From positions 1,583,501 to 1,647,500 of the forward strand of contig JAIUCV010000117.1 of NCBI GenBank assembly GCA_026724425.1: a stretch of 64,000 nt of DNA, in the 5' to 3' direction. Source of the DNA: Erythrophleum ivorense (Eukaryota > Streptophyta > Magnoliopsida > Fabales > Fabaceae). Under the pieces are notes generated by a model. It saw only the letters and a program-made list of their open reading frames with translations. It was not told the origin of the DNA and did not search any database. The translations under genes were made by a program, and so were the position numbers. Positions 21,923 through 33,338 of this stretch are shown piece by piece. Position 1 is the first letter of the stretch. Every line of letters starts with the position of its first letter.

Positions 21923-23353
21923 TCCAGAAACTCCCCTCCTTCATATGTCAAGACGACTAGACGAGTTTACCTTTCATTATCCTAAATCTCAGTTTGTGGT
22001 CGAAAGTTATTTTTGATGTAAATTGCAATAATTCAAATTTGAGTGATTTTGTTAAATTTCATGATCTTTACTTAGCTGAACAATTTGAAATTTAAAGGAG
22101 AAGGTCAACTGTTTTCCAAGTACAAATTTTATAACATGTATTTATAAATTTAAATTTGAAATTTGAAATCATGAGTATAACACTATCACTATCTGCAAGA
22201 GAGGTCCTAAATGGATTTATCAGAAACCCTTTCAATCTGTACCTGTAAGCGGTAGAATTTATCCCCGCTTTTTTTCTTCCCATATGCTAATAATGCAAGT
22301 TATCTAATACACTGTAGCTTAGATCTGAACAATTTTGTTGGGTAGTGTCAAGCGGTGGACCTATAGAAAGGAATAGGCCTTAAATATTTAATTTTTTCTA
22401 CAATAGTGAAAATAATATTGATGAATTAATTTTGATCATTTGATCCCTTTTTATCTAAGTTTTATATTCATAATTGGTAAATTTTGGTACATAGACAGCT
22501 ACATCCAATTTTGATATTCATAATCTGTTTGATGATATTTTGTTTCCAAATTATTACATAACGACACCCCACTAAAAGAAAATTTAGACATTATAAAAAA
22601 GAAAGAAATTTTAGATCCACCACTGCTGGTATCAGCTGTCAGATTTATGTCTTTTGCAAATCAGATTTTGATATTTATTTTATCAGAAAATTGTTAAACA
22701 AATCAGTAATCACATACATATGGTTATCGTACGTTATTAGGTAACGTAAGATGCCAAATCCATCAAAAATTAATCACGATCGATCTAAGTGAAAGAAATG
22801 AAGAATTTGAAACTAAAAAAGATGTTGCTTATAATGTCAAAGAAAAAAAATAGTGTTGCTCATAGTTATTAAACTTTTTTTTATAAAGCAACTTACTTTT
22901 TAGTTTTAATCAAGTTGGTTTTAGGCTAGTGAGAAATATAGGATCTCCAAAAATTATGTGTTTTGAGTTCTTTAGTTCGATTACTGCTAAAAAGAAAGAG
23001 ACGATAGTTTTGTTTTTTTTTTTACAAGAAGATATATAACTCTTTGATTAACTTAATCAACAAAAATATGTTGCTCATCAAGCATTTTGGTCTAGTAAAA
23101 GTTATGATAAGAGATGTCATTAAATGAGTTACAGTAATGATATGAATGGAACCACAATATCTATATTTATGAATTTTAACAGAGAAATATCTAACGCACA
23201 TGTGCATAAACAATATTATATTCATGAGGTAATAGAGTAGCAACTAGCAACATCCTATTAATAATAGAGTAGCAATATCCGATCAATAAACCTTACGTTA
23301 ACTCTTAAACATTTTGGTGGCTTGAGATCCCCAACAATGCGGGAGCAGTATTT
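21923..23353. other. Intergenic, AT-rich, with a candidate small MITE
   Basis: No gene is seen between the F-box pseudogene and the sterol desaturase-like exon. Low-complexity A/T runs dominate. One possible MITE at 22349-22625 is listed separately. Confidence 0.45.
22349..22625. mobile_element. Candidate hAT-like MITE
   Basis: The left end CAAGCGGTGGACCTATAGAAA and the reverse complement of the right end, CAGTGGTGGATCTAAAATTT, form an imperfect terminal inverted repeat around about 277 bp of AT-rich sequence. The wording resembles CAGTGGCGGATCTAG ends common in plant hAT MITEs. No convincing 8-bp duplication could be read, so the call is tentative. Confidence 0.35.
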
Positions 23354-23673
23354 ATGCAGCAGTTCGTGGAAGAAACGGGGTCGTATAACGGTCTAGTCGG
23401 AAGCTTTTTCCCGGCGTTGTTGTGGTCGCCATTGCCACATTTTGTTCAGACATGGCTTCGTAATTACATTGTCTCTCTCGTCACTTACTTCCTCCTTTGT
23501 TCTCTTTGGTGTTTCTACTTCTACCATTGGAAGGAAGATATTTATTTACCTAAAGGTACGTTTTAGATTTACCAACCATCTAGTTTATATGGATTGCAGC
23601 TTTTTTGTTGAGTTTGGGATTTTTAGTTTTATATTTACGAAAGCCAGAAAGCCAAAGTTTAGTTTTCATATTT

Positions 23674-23685
23674 CACTACAAGAAG
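23674..23685 (+). repeat. CACTA left terminal inverted repeat
   Basis: CACTACAAGAAG, matching the inverted CACTACAAGAAA at the right end in 11 of 12 positions. Flanked by the TTT duplication. Confidence 0.93.
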
Positions 23686-23695
23686 TATAGGCCAT

Positions 23696-23985
23696 TTGCG
23701 ACGGAAAATAACGTCGCAATTCCGTCGCAAATCACCATTTGCGACGGAATTGCGAGTAAAAAAGTTCCGTCGCAAATCGTTCGTCGCAATGCCTGTTCCG
23801 TCGCAAATCCGTCGTAAGTTTGCGACGGATTTATGCCGTCGCAAACTTGCGACGGATTTGCGAAGGCATCTACTCCGTCGCCAAGTTGCGATTAATTTGC
23901 GACGGAAATCACTCTATCGCAAATTTGCGAGGGAACCATTTCCGTCGCAAATTTGCGACGGAATAATGCCGTCGCAAGTGATAAT
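23696..23985. repeat. CACTA subterminal array A (left)
   Basis: Dense direct and inverted copies of the word TTTGCGACGGA, with a few GCGAGGGA variants, adjacent to the left terminus. In En/Spm elements such subterminal motifs bind the TNPA-type protein and are needed for excision; the same role here is inferred. Confidence 0.85.
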
Positions 23986-24153
23986 TAATTTTTTTTATTT
24001 ATTTTAATTTCGTAATTGTTTAATTGATTTTTTATTTTAAAATTTAATTTAAAGAAAATAAAAATTAAAAGAAGAAAATTAAATAAAATATTAATTCAAA
24101 TATCATAAAAATTATTCATAAATAAAATTAAAAATAGACAAAAAAAACGGAAA

Positions 24154-25780
24154 CTAAAATTCGTCGGATGGTCCCGATCCGCCCTGTCCCGATCCGCCCT
24201 GTCCCGATCCGCCCTGTCCGTCCTGTTGTTGACACAAACGGTCCATAAGCTCCTTGAGCTTCGGATCCGAGTTGCCCAAATAGTCGAACATCTGTTCGAA
24301 CAGGGCAACCTTCGTCTCCTGTGCAGTCAACTTCTCCTTCAACGTAGCGACTTCGTTGGAATCCTGAAGCTGACTTGAAGCGGAACCGCAAACATAACCG
24401 CTCCCAGTATCGATTTGGGATTGAAGAGAACCAACCCCAATCATCTTCCCCTTTCTACGGGGAGCGGACTGAAAAACCAAAAAAAACATTGAAATTAATA
24501 AACCAACAATATACATAGGTAAAAAATAAGTTGAACTAAAAAAATATGATACAAATTTACCTGAACAAAAAGCTTGTTCTTTACGGCCACAGAAGAACCA
24601 GAACCGATGCTGTCGGGATCATCATTCTGAGTCAACTCTTGTAGTTTTGAGTTGACGTCGTTGTAGAGCTCCTCAGAAACGTCATCCAAGAAAGTGCCAT
24701 CCGGCCTCCGTTTTGTATACGCGAGAACTTCCAGCAAATCCGTCTCTGATTCCCCTCTTTCCTCGGCCTATGAAGTAAATTTTGATTAGATAAATACAGA
24801 AAAAATGAAAAAAAAAATAAAAGAAATAAAAATATTTTTGTAAAAATAATTTGACAAAAACTTACAAGCATTCGGCCGCGGGCTAAGAATGAAGTTCGGC
24901 CGGAGCGATGAGTAGAATGTTTGCTCTTCGCTCGAGCGGCCTTACTGTTCCCACTCCTCTTCTGGTGGTCAGGATCCAACCAATATGCAACCAAGCCAGC
25001 CCACACGTTCGGGTCAAAGTGAGTTGGCTTGGCGTCATCTCCCTTAACGAGCCACAACTTCTTCCACCGAGAAACCATATCAGGCAACCGATCACGGACT
25101 TTGGCACAGAACTCATGGTAGACTACGGCGGTAAAACCAGATTCCCAGTGATACTTGCGCTTGAAAAAAAAAATCAAATAACAATAATACAATGTTAGTT
25201 ATTAGCAATTAAAAAATATTTTTAAAAAGTAAATACGAATCAAACTCGTACTTACCGCAAAAGTAGTGAACCAGCGTTGAAGAACGGGTTCCTTTACATC
25301 CCTCCACCGGGCAATAGGATCTTTGTAATCCTTTTCAAAAACTTCCGTAACCGCAGAAGCGACGGATGAATCATTAGTGAACCTGAAAAAGATAACAATA
25401 GACTTTAACTTTACAAAATGTATAATATAAAATAAAACAAAAACTATAAAAATTAAAAATATATACCAGAAAGTCTTCGGTGGGCGGTGTGGATGAAGGT
25501 TAGGGAGGTGATGATGACCAGGCTCATCTAATATCTCCCTAACCGCCGCATAAAATGGGGCTCTAGAGGCCTCAAATCTGGCCTCAAGTACGGCTGAGGG
25601 ACGAGGTGGGGATGGAGACCGAGACCGGGTCTGCTGCTCCTCCCGGCCCGTAGAACCATGGGAACTACTAGTAGGGTTCCCATGACCAAGAGACACGGAA
25701 GCAGAACGAGCACCACGGGAACCCCCGGAACCTCCGGATCCCTGACTCAGGAACTGCCGATAAGAGTTTTGTTGCTCCAT
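24154..25780 (-). CDS. CACTA TNP1/TNPA-like protein (Transposase_24 family), 5 coding exons
   Basis: Exons on the minus strand: 25467-25780, 25256-25382, 24866-25159, 24561-24767 and 24154-24468, all GT-AG with matching phases, giving 418 residues. The ATG at 25780 follows an acceptor directly (CAG|ATG), so an upstream non-coding exon is spliced on; a donor is seen after 26534. The N-terminus is Gly/Ser/Pro-rich. The middle (FTTFA-RKYHWESGF, WLVKGDDAKPTHFD, DPDHQKRSGNSKAARAKSK) is the plant Transposase_24 core. The C-terminus has a predicted coiled coil (LKEKLTAQETKVALFEQM) and a GQGGSG repeat. By analogy with maize TNPA it should bind the subterminal motifs and regulate the element. Confidence 0.87.
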
Positions 25781-26534
25781 CTGCAACATATAAAAAAGTG
25801 AAATTATCAATTTTAAAAAAATTATTCCCAAAAAATATTCTAATTATCACACAATTTTTATAAAATTACTATAAACTAATAATTGAAATTACTAACCTAA
25901 AATATAAAATTCTAAAATCTATAATTAATCTAATCACATTAACAAATTAAATTCTAGAAACTAAAACAGTTAGAAATATTGTAACTTCCAAAACTATTAT
26001 AATCACATTTCCAATCTAATAGTTTAAATTTTAAATCTAAAATCTAGAATTCTAAATTCTAAATTAATCTAATAATTAAAATTTCCAATCTAAAATCTAA
26101 AATTCTAAATTCCGAAATTAATCTAATCAAATGAACAAATTAAACCTCAAAGAACTCCAAAAATTCTTACTAAAACTATTATAATCACATTTCCAATCTA
26201 ATACAAACAATTTTCAATCTAAAATGTAAAACTAATCTAATAATTAAAATTTTCAATCTAAAATCTAAAATTCTAAATTCTAAAACTAATCTAATAATAA
26301 CAATTTCCAATCTAAAATCTAAAATCTAAAATTCTATATTCTAAAACTAATCTAATAATTACAATTTTCAATCTAAAATCCAAAATCTAAAATCTAAAAT
26401 CTAAAATCTAAATTCTAAATTCTAAATTCTAAATTCTAAATTCTAAATTCTAAATTCTAAATTCTAAATTCTAAATTCTAAATTCTAAAATCTAAACTAA
26501 TAATTAAATTTTTAATTGAAAAATTCGATTTACC
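25781..26534 (-). repeat. AT-rich leader intron with TAAATTC tandem repeat
   Basis: The stretch between the donor after 26534 and the acceptor before ATG 25780 is very AT-rich. It is built from words such as ATCTAAAATCTAAAATTC. At 26,408-26,487 a 7-bp unit (TAAATTC) repeats about eleven times in tandem. It reads as a 5'-UTR intron of the TNP1-like gene. Confidence 0.7.
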
Positions 26535-26955
26535 AGATCTGGAAACCGAGGAGGCCGAGGTGAAACGGCGTGGCGGTACGGCGTGGAGGTGTGGCGGCGG
26601 CGTGGAAACCGAGGAGGCCGAGGTGAAACGGCGTGGCGGTCCGGCGGGGTCGGGCGGGGCTGCGGGGCGGCGGGGTCGGGCGGGGCTGCGGGGCGGCGGG
26701 GGTCGGGCGTCGGGAGGCCGAGGAGAAGCGGCGTGGCGGTCCGGCGGGGTCGGTCGTCGCTGCGGGTCGGCGGGGTCGGGCGACGGGAGGCCGAGGAGAA
26801 GCGGCGTGGCGGTCCGGCGGGGTCGGTCGGGGCTGCGGCTCGGTCGGCGGTTCGGCGGGTTCGGTCGGCGGTTCGGCGGGTTCGGTCGGCGACGGATTTG
26901 GGAGAGAGAGAGAGTTGGTTTGAGCGAAGCTCAAACCGATCCGCGCAGATATATA
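26535..26955 (-). promoter_or_regulatory. TNP1-like gene promoter and GC-rich, CpG-rich leader
   Basis: From 26535 to about 26890 the sequence is strikingly GC- and CpG-rich (repeated GGCGGTCCGGCGGGGTCGG units, roughly 45-100 bp periodic) in an otherwise AT-rich element. A TATATA box on the minus strand lies at about 26950-26955, just upstream of it, and the leader donor lies at its end (after 26534). In maize Spm a GC-rich 'downstream control region' in the first exon is a methylation target. This looks like an equivalent, by inference. ORFs across it are repeat-driven and not taken as genes. Confidence 0.65.
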
Positions 26956-27262
26956 GGAAATATATTCCGTCGCAAATCCGTCGCAAAGTTGCGACGGATT
27001 TGCGACGGAAATGCCCCGTTCCCTCGCAATGCCGTCGCAAAACGGGAGCCCTAATTTTTGCGACGGAATTGCGAGGGAACGGGGCATTTCCATCGCAATT
27101 CCGTCGCAACGTTGCGAGGGATTTGCGACGGAAATGCCCCGTTCCCTCGCAATTTCGTCGCAATATGGAAGCCCTAATTTTTGCGACGGAATTGCGATGG
27201 AATGGGGCATTTCCGTCGCAAATCCCTCGCAACTTTGCGACGGAATTGCGATGGAAACTTGT
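26956..27262. repeat. CACTA internal motif array B
   Basis: Alternating GCGACGGA, GCGATGGA and GCGAGGGA words in both orientations, lying just upstream of the TNP1-like promoter. It includes a roughly 125-bp segment repeated twice in direct order (about 27000-27124 and 27125-27249; both include CCCTAATTTTTGCGACGGAA). Confidence 0.8.
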
Positions 27263-27555
27263 TTAGGGTTTACGGTTTAGGGATTTGACTACGGGGGGTT
27301 TAGGGTTTGTTGATAATGAATATATATGCTTATTAGTGAATGAATTTCAATATTCCTATAGATATTTAACATTCATACATATATATATATATATAGTCGA
27401 TGTTTCAACAAAACCGTTTGTACTGTTATATACGTTGTAAGCTTCAATGAGCTTGATATCTACGGAGTTGAAGAGAAACCTATTTTATTTAGTGAAAAGC
27501 TTTTTGGGTTCAATTATACAGTACAAAATAAGATTATATTACCCTTGCTATACGA

Positions 27556-27812
27556 AAATCCCTAAACCCTAAACCCTAAAACTGTAATTTTTGAGTTTCC
27601 GTCGCAATTCCATCGCAAATTTGCGATGGATTTGCGATGGAAACCCAAAATTACATAATCCATCGCAATTCCGTCGCAAATTTGCGATGGAATTGCGATG
27701 GACTTTCAGAAATTTTATATTCCATCGCAATTCCATCGCAAATTTGCGATGGAATTGCGACGAAAACTCAAAAATTACATAATCCATCGCAATTCCATCG
27801 CAATTCCTTCGC
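27556..27812. repeat. Telobox pair and CACTA internal motif array C
   Basis: CCCTAAACCCTAAACCCTAAA at 27561-27581 is followed by an array of GCGATGGA-type words to 27812. The array is the inverted partner of array B across an AT-rich spacer (27310-27555) whose left edge carries the opposite TTTAGGGTTT words (27262-27306). Confidence 0.75.
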
Positions 27813-28071
27813 AAAATTTTCATTGTCACTTGATGACGGCGCTTCTGTTAACCGTACACTCTTTCATCGACTTCCTAAGAAACCCCAATCCCTCTCATTT
27901 TCCATCGATTTGCCTGTTAAATTCATCAACTTTCATCACTAACTCACAAAGCTGAAGAATTTAAGAGGCAAATCGAAGAAACAGGAGAGGAATTGGGGTT
28001 TCTTAGGAAGTCGGTGGAAGAGTGTACGGTTAACAGAAGCGCCGTCATCAAGTGACAATGAAAATTTTGCG
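27810..28071. repeat. Long hairpin carrying a coding-like fragment
   Basis: Arms of about 114 bp (27810-27923 and 27955-28071) are inverted copies with few mismatches around a roughly 31-bp loop. The right arm, read on plus, gives an uninterrupted protein-like stretch (..FKRQIEETGEELGF..LRKSVEECTVNRSAVIK, then stop TGA). It is unlike transposase sequence, so it may be a captured host exon end. It lies between the TNP2 stop and array C. A small piece of the TNP2 3' coding region (TTTACGTCGGTGACACCTACC) is also duplicated at about 28104. Confidence 0.75.
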
Positions 28072-28170
28072 ACGGAAATACAAATTGAGATATTTACGGT
28101 TTGCATTTACGTCGGTGACACCTACCATCGGAACTGACGCAAAAACATAATTCAAAGAAAAACCTCAAAA

Positions 28171-29127
28171 TTAAACAAAGTCATTTTCATCATCATTTTC
28201 ATCATCATTTTCATCATCATTTTCAGATACGTAAGAGTTTTCACTGTGCTCCCGTTCTTCTTCATCACTCGCAGACTCTTCGAATTCATCGGCTTCTCCA
28301 TCTTCACTTGTATCGTCGACGACGTCTTCAACTTCTCTATTCTCGGGGTCAACGTGTATGATATTTTCTGTGGATTCGATCGGGTTTGAAACTTCTGCAA
28401 CTCTGTCATGCTGCATGGCCACTTCATCGTCTAAACCAAATACATAACCTCTTGGATTGACCTTTATGACCGATAACCAAGTCTCTCGTCTTTGCCTAAT
28501 TCGAGGATAAGGAATGAAACACACTTGCTCTGCCTGCGATGCAAGGATGAAGGGTTCGAACTTGGAAAATTTTCGGCCTGCATTTACATCGGTGACACCT
28601 ACCGTTTCGATTCTGCGAACCCCTCGACCTGGTGTCGGATCATACCAATCACATTTGAACATAATACATTTCAAGTTTATAATTCCTGGGTATGTGACCT
28701 CGATGATCTCTTGCAAAACTCCGTAGAATTCTGTTTCGCCCGGGACATGAATACCATAATTTGCGGTCGACTTCTTCATGCCATGCTTGTACGTATGGAA
28801 AATGTACCCGCGAGTACAGTACATTGGTGCTGTAGTGATCTGTCCTATTGGAGAGTTCACAATCTCATGCAACAACAGCGGTATTTGTTCCGGATGATAG
28901 CCCTCTCTCACCTGAATAAAAACAAGTGGTACAATCACACACATTAATTATTATATATAGTGTTAATTAGGTTTTAGTTTATATATCAGTAATTTGAAGA
29001 GCACTTACATAGTATTTTAACCATCCAGCAAAGTCACGTTCTTTGTAAACCTCATACTCATGCTCTTCTCGACCAGGGTAAGTTTGGCGGGCAAGATTAT
29101 CAAATATGCTGCATGCACAAAAATCTC

Positions 29128-29200
<73 letters not shown>

Positions 29201-32004
29201 GTATGATCAAAGTTACCTCTCAAATTGGTGCACTTCATCCAGATTTCGCAATATGTAATTGTGAGCCGCACTCAAATGTTTATGGTCCCACGATTTTTCC
29301 TTCAACTTTCCAGCAAGTCTGCCTATTTCTTTGAAGATGCTGGGGACAACATGCCTATAAACAGGTGCAACGCCTCCATCATCGTATCGTTTCGTAGCGG
29401 TTCTTTTCGTTCTCACATTTGGACTAAAATAGTAAGACGAGAAGTTAGATGTTTCCTCTGTCAAACTTCCTTGTACGATGGATCCCTCTACTTTTGCAAG
29501 GTTTTTAGCCTTTCCCTTCAAGTGTCCCATAAAACGTTCGAACGGATACATCCACCTGAATTGCACAGGCCCCCCCAGTTCCGCTTCATATGGCAAGTGT
29601 ACCGTTAGGTGTTCCATCACGTCGAAGAATGAAGGAGGAAAGATCATTTCCATGTTACATAACAAGACAGCAATGTTTTTATTTAATTTCTCTACCCCGT
29701 CTTCTGTCAGTGTTCGCGTGCAAAGATCTCGGAAAAACGCCCCAATACCTATAATATAATATATATCCACCGTTAACAAATTAATAAAAACATATTTAAT
29801 TATATATGTACATATATAAACTCAATTAAAAGGAATGTAACTACTTGTTTACCAGCAATTGCTTCGTGGACATGAGACGGCAATAGTTCTTGTAATGCAA
29901 ACGGTAGTAGTCGCTGCATGAAAACATGGCAATCGTGGCTCTTCATACCAGAAAATTTTTGTCCCTGCTCTATACATCGCGAGAATTTGGAAACATATCC
30001 ATCCGGAAATTTGACATCTGAGGCCACCCAATCAAATAGAGCTCTCTTCGCATCTGCAGACAATCGAAAACTTGGAATTGGCTGTTTGCCGTCTGTAGTA
30101 ATCTCCAACTCGCTTCTTTTGCATATTTCTGCTAAGTCCAGCCTCGATTTCATATTGTCTTTACTTCTCCCTTGGACATTCAAAATGGTATGCATGATGT
30201 TATCAAAAAAATTCTTCTCGATATGCATAACGTCCAAATTATGTCGCAGAAGATGATCCTTCCAATATGGGAGTTCCCAGAATATACTTTTTTTGTGCCA
30301 ATTGTGTGCTTGTCCATATCCGTCAGGCATGTTTGCAGTACAATGCCAATTGCCCCCACGTTTGCATGTCTCCTCACCACCATAATGATCTATCTGATCA
30401 AGCAACTCCTGTCCCGAAAGATAATCCGGAGGGGGACCGCGGACAACTTTATTCTTCGTAAATAAAACCCTGTTCCTTCGGTACCTGTGATTGGTAGGAA
30501 GAAAACGACGGTGACAATCAAACCAACAAGGTTTTCTTCCACGCCTCAGCTGAAATGCTTCTGTCCTACCCAAACAGTGTGGACACGATAGTCTTCCGTG
30601 CGTAGTCCACCCTGACAACATTCCATAAGCTGGAAAGTCGCTAATCGTCCACAATAATACTGCGCACATGATGAAATTTTGTTGCTGTGAGCAATCAAAG
30701 GTGCAGACTCCTGAATACCAAAGTTGTTTCAACTCGTCAATCAAAGGTTGCAGAAATACATCTAGGGATCGCCTCAGATGCTTAGGACCTGGCACTAAAA
30801 TAGTTAAGAACAAAAATTCTCGCTGCATGCACATTGTCGGCGGAAGATTGTATGGCGTCAGTATGACGGGCCATATCGAATATTGTCTCCCTGACATACC
30901 AAATGGACTAAATCCATCTGTGCATAATCCTAGATAAACATTCCTGGACTCATTAGCGAAGTTTGAATGTAACGTCTGAAAGTGTTTCCACGCCTTTGCA
31001 TCTGAGGGATGTGTTATCTCTCCATGATGTGTGGAATGTTCTGCATGCCATCTCATTGACGCCGACGTCATTTCCGATTGGTATAACCGTTTCAATCTTT
31101 CAGTGATTGGCAAGTACCACATACGTTGGTAAGGGACCCGCCTCCTTCCAGTAGTGGGTTTGTATCTCGGCTTCCCACAAAATCGACATTCCTGCAGCTT
31201 ATCATCATCTTTCCAGAAAATCATGCAATTGTCAATGCATACGTCAATCATTTCGTAAGGTAACCCAAGACCCGCAACCAACTTCTGTATTTCATAGTAA
31301 TTACCAGCAGACAGATTATCTTCCGGTAAATACTCTTGAAATAGTCCAGCCCACTTATCCATGTTACTTTCGCTGCTGTTATCTTCACTTTTAATTGTCA
31401 TCATCCTAGCTGCTAGTGACAATCTAGAAATTCCCTCTCTACACCCCTCGTAAAGTGGTTGATTTGCAGCATCTAACATATCGTAAAACTTTTGTGCATC
31501 GATGTTGGGTTCTTCCAAAATTGCTTCCGGTGGATTATCAGCAAAAACAGGGGTAGTTTCATGAAATGCATCTGTAACCATATCATGAAACCTATTCCCT
31601 TGCTGATACCCACCATCATTCCCCAATATATCAGGATGACCATAATCGTAGCTAGCGTTATAATTATGTTCCTCAACCGGTACCCTTTGACTCGAACCAC
31701 TATTTCCCGCTTCATAGTGCGTAGTATTATAATGATTTTCCCCATGAAAATACCATACATAATAGTTTGGAACAAACCCTCTATTAAATACATGTGTTTT
31801 AGCAGTATCAACAGCGATATATTTTTTGTTCCTACATTTCGCACAGGGACAAAATATTTTACCAGTTTGCATTGCCTGTGGTTCGTTTCGTGCTTGGTTA
31901 AAGAATCCATGTAATCCTTCAACAAACTCTCTCGTCACTTCGCCGGTCACCGGATCTCTTTGATTGTACATCCAGCTTCGTAACTCGTATAATCCGTAAC
32001 TCAT
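28171..32004 (-). CDS. CACTA TNP2-type transposase, 4 exons, 1174 aa
   Basis: Exons on the minus strand: 29853-32004, 29217-29748, 29009-29108 and 28171-28911; GT-AG borders, phases match. The N-terminal Transpos_assoc domain carries a CPCAKCRNK zinc-like motif near residue 51. Transposase_21 follows, including LCTDGFSPFG near residue 358. DUF4218 lies in exon 2 (AVLLCNMEMIFPPSFFDVM, MYPFERFMGHLKG). DUF4216 lies in exons 3-4 (FKCDWYDPTPGRGVRR), then an acidic tail ending in NDDEN repeats. This is the usual order for plant CACTA transposases that cut at the terminal CACTA ends. Minus-strand TATA box at 32138-32146, 134 bp before the ATG. Confidence 0.93.
29131..29196. repeat. TA dinucleotide microsatellite in a transposase intron
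   Basis: About 66 bp of (TA)n within intron 2 of the TNP2 gene. Such tracts are often length-variable. Confidence 0.9.
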
Positions 32005-32137
32005 TTTTTTAGTGTTTTGGTTTTCTCTTCGTCTTTTTCTTTTTTTCCTCTTTTTCTCTTCTTCTCTTTTTTTTTTTTTTTTCTCTTCTTTGTTTTTCGT
32101 TTGTATTGGTGTGAATTGTGACGTGAGTTCGTCGGCT

Positions 32138-32146
32138 ATTTATAGA
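32138..32146 (-). promoter_or_regulatory. TATA box of the TNP2 gene
   Basis: TATAAATAG on the minus strand, 134 bp before the ATG at 32004, with a pyrimidine-rich leader between. The same box and leader recur in inverted orientation at 33339-33347. Confidence 0.75.
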
Positions 32147-32154
32147 ATCAGAAA

Positions 32155-32520
32155 TTTGTTTGCGATGGATTTGCGATGGATTTGCGATGGGATTTTGCGA
32201 CGGATTTGCGAGGGAAATAAATTTGCGAGGGAATTGCGACTGTTTTGCGACGACTTTGCGACGGAATTGCGACTGAAACTTCCATCGCAATGAGTTAGGT
32301 GAACTTCGTTTAACACGTGCGCACCTAACTCATCGCATGTCGGCCAACCACTTTCCCTCGCAAATCCGTCGCAATATTGCGACGGAATTGCGATGGAAAT
32401 CCCCTCTTCCATCGCAATTCCGTCGCAATATTGCGACGGATTTGCGAGGAAACAAAGAATTTTTTTTGTCCCTCGCAATTCCCTCGCAATTTTGCGAGGG
32501 AATTGCGATGGATACAAAAA
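32155..32520. repeat. CACTA internal motif array D (TNP2 promoter side)
   Basis: GCGATGGA, GCGACGGA and GCGAGGGA words upstream of the TNP2 TATA box, including a unique ACACGTGCGCACCTAACTCA segment. It ends at telobox-like TTTAGGGTTTAGGGTTT (32524-32540). Confidence 0.8.
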
Positions 32521-32846
32521 AAATTTAGGGTTTAGGGTTTCGTCTTTTTAAAAGAAAAGTGTTTACGATAACAAAATCCTACATTTGTAACTGATAATTG
32601 AATTTTAAACGATCTACACTAATAAAATATATTTCTCTGAAACTCCTTACGGTATCGAACTCATTTAAGCTTATGATATATTAAACATTACGGAAGATGT
32701 TCGTTAAACACCAATGATATGTATACCTATACGTACAAATGTATTATCAATATATATATAACATTTATCATATTCACATTCACCCTTTAATAAACATAAA
32801 CAGTAATCTACAAAACGCTAATTAGTCCGCATTTAGAACTTTATAT

Positions 32847-33330
32847 ACCCTAAACCCTAAACCAAAAATTCCATCGCAAATCCATCGCATTATTGCGACG
32901 GATTTGCGACGGAAAGGTCCTATTCCATCGCAATTCCGTCGCAATAATGCGATGGATTTGCGACGGAAAGGTCCCATTCCATCGCAAATCCATCGCAATA
33001 TTGCGACGGATTTGCGACGGAAATGTCCCATTCCATCGCAAATCCATCGCATTATTGCGACGGAATTGCGATGGAATAGGGGATTTCCATCGCAATTCCG
33101 TCGCAATGTTGCGATGGATTTGCGAGGGAAAGTGGTTGGCCGACATGCGATGAGTTAGGTGCGCACGTGTTAAACGAAGTTCACCTAACTCATTGCGATG
33201 GAAGTTTCCGTCGCAAGTCCGTCGCAAAGTCGTCGCAAAACAGTCGCTATTCCCTCGCAATTTTTTTTCCCTCGCAAATCCGTCGCAAAATCCCATCGCA
33301 AATCCATCGCAAATCCATCGCAAACAAATT
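32847..33330. repeat. Telobox pair and CACTA internal motif array E, inverted partner of D
   Basis: CCCTAAACCCTAAACC at 32849-32864 is followed by an array that mirrors array D. The two arms, extended through TATA box and leader (about 31998-32480 and about 33010-33443), are nearly identical inverted repeats. Confidence 0.8.
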
Positions 33331-33338
33331 TCTGATTC

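Noticed and set aside
23696..23985. Regularly spaced short repeats resembling a CRISPR array
   Set aside because: Eukaryotic nuclear context, repeats in both orientations, no constant spacers; these are CACTA subterminal motifs.
26504..27266. Several long open frames on both strands (up to about 240 residues) across the GC-rich leader and array B
   Set aside because: They are low-complexity Arg/Pro/Gly repeats produced by GC-rich units and GCGACGGA words; no domain, and frames are open on both strands for compositional reasons.
27556..27585. Interstitial telomere remnant
   Set aside because: Only three CCCTAAA units, and similar units recur at matching places in the duplicated module; better explained as teloboxes of the transposon.
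32009..33323. Open frames such as MRRNCDGNPLFHRNSVA repeats
   Set aside because: Direct translation of the GCGAYGGA arrays in all frames; not genes.
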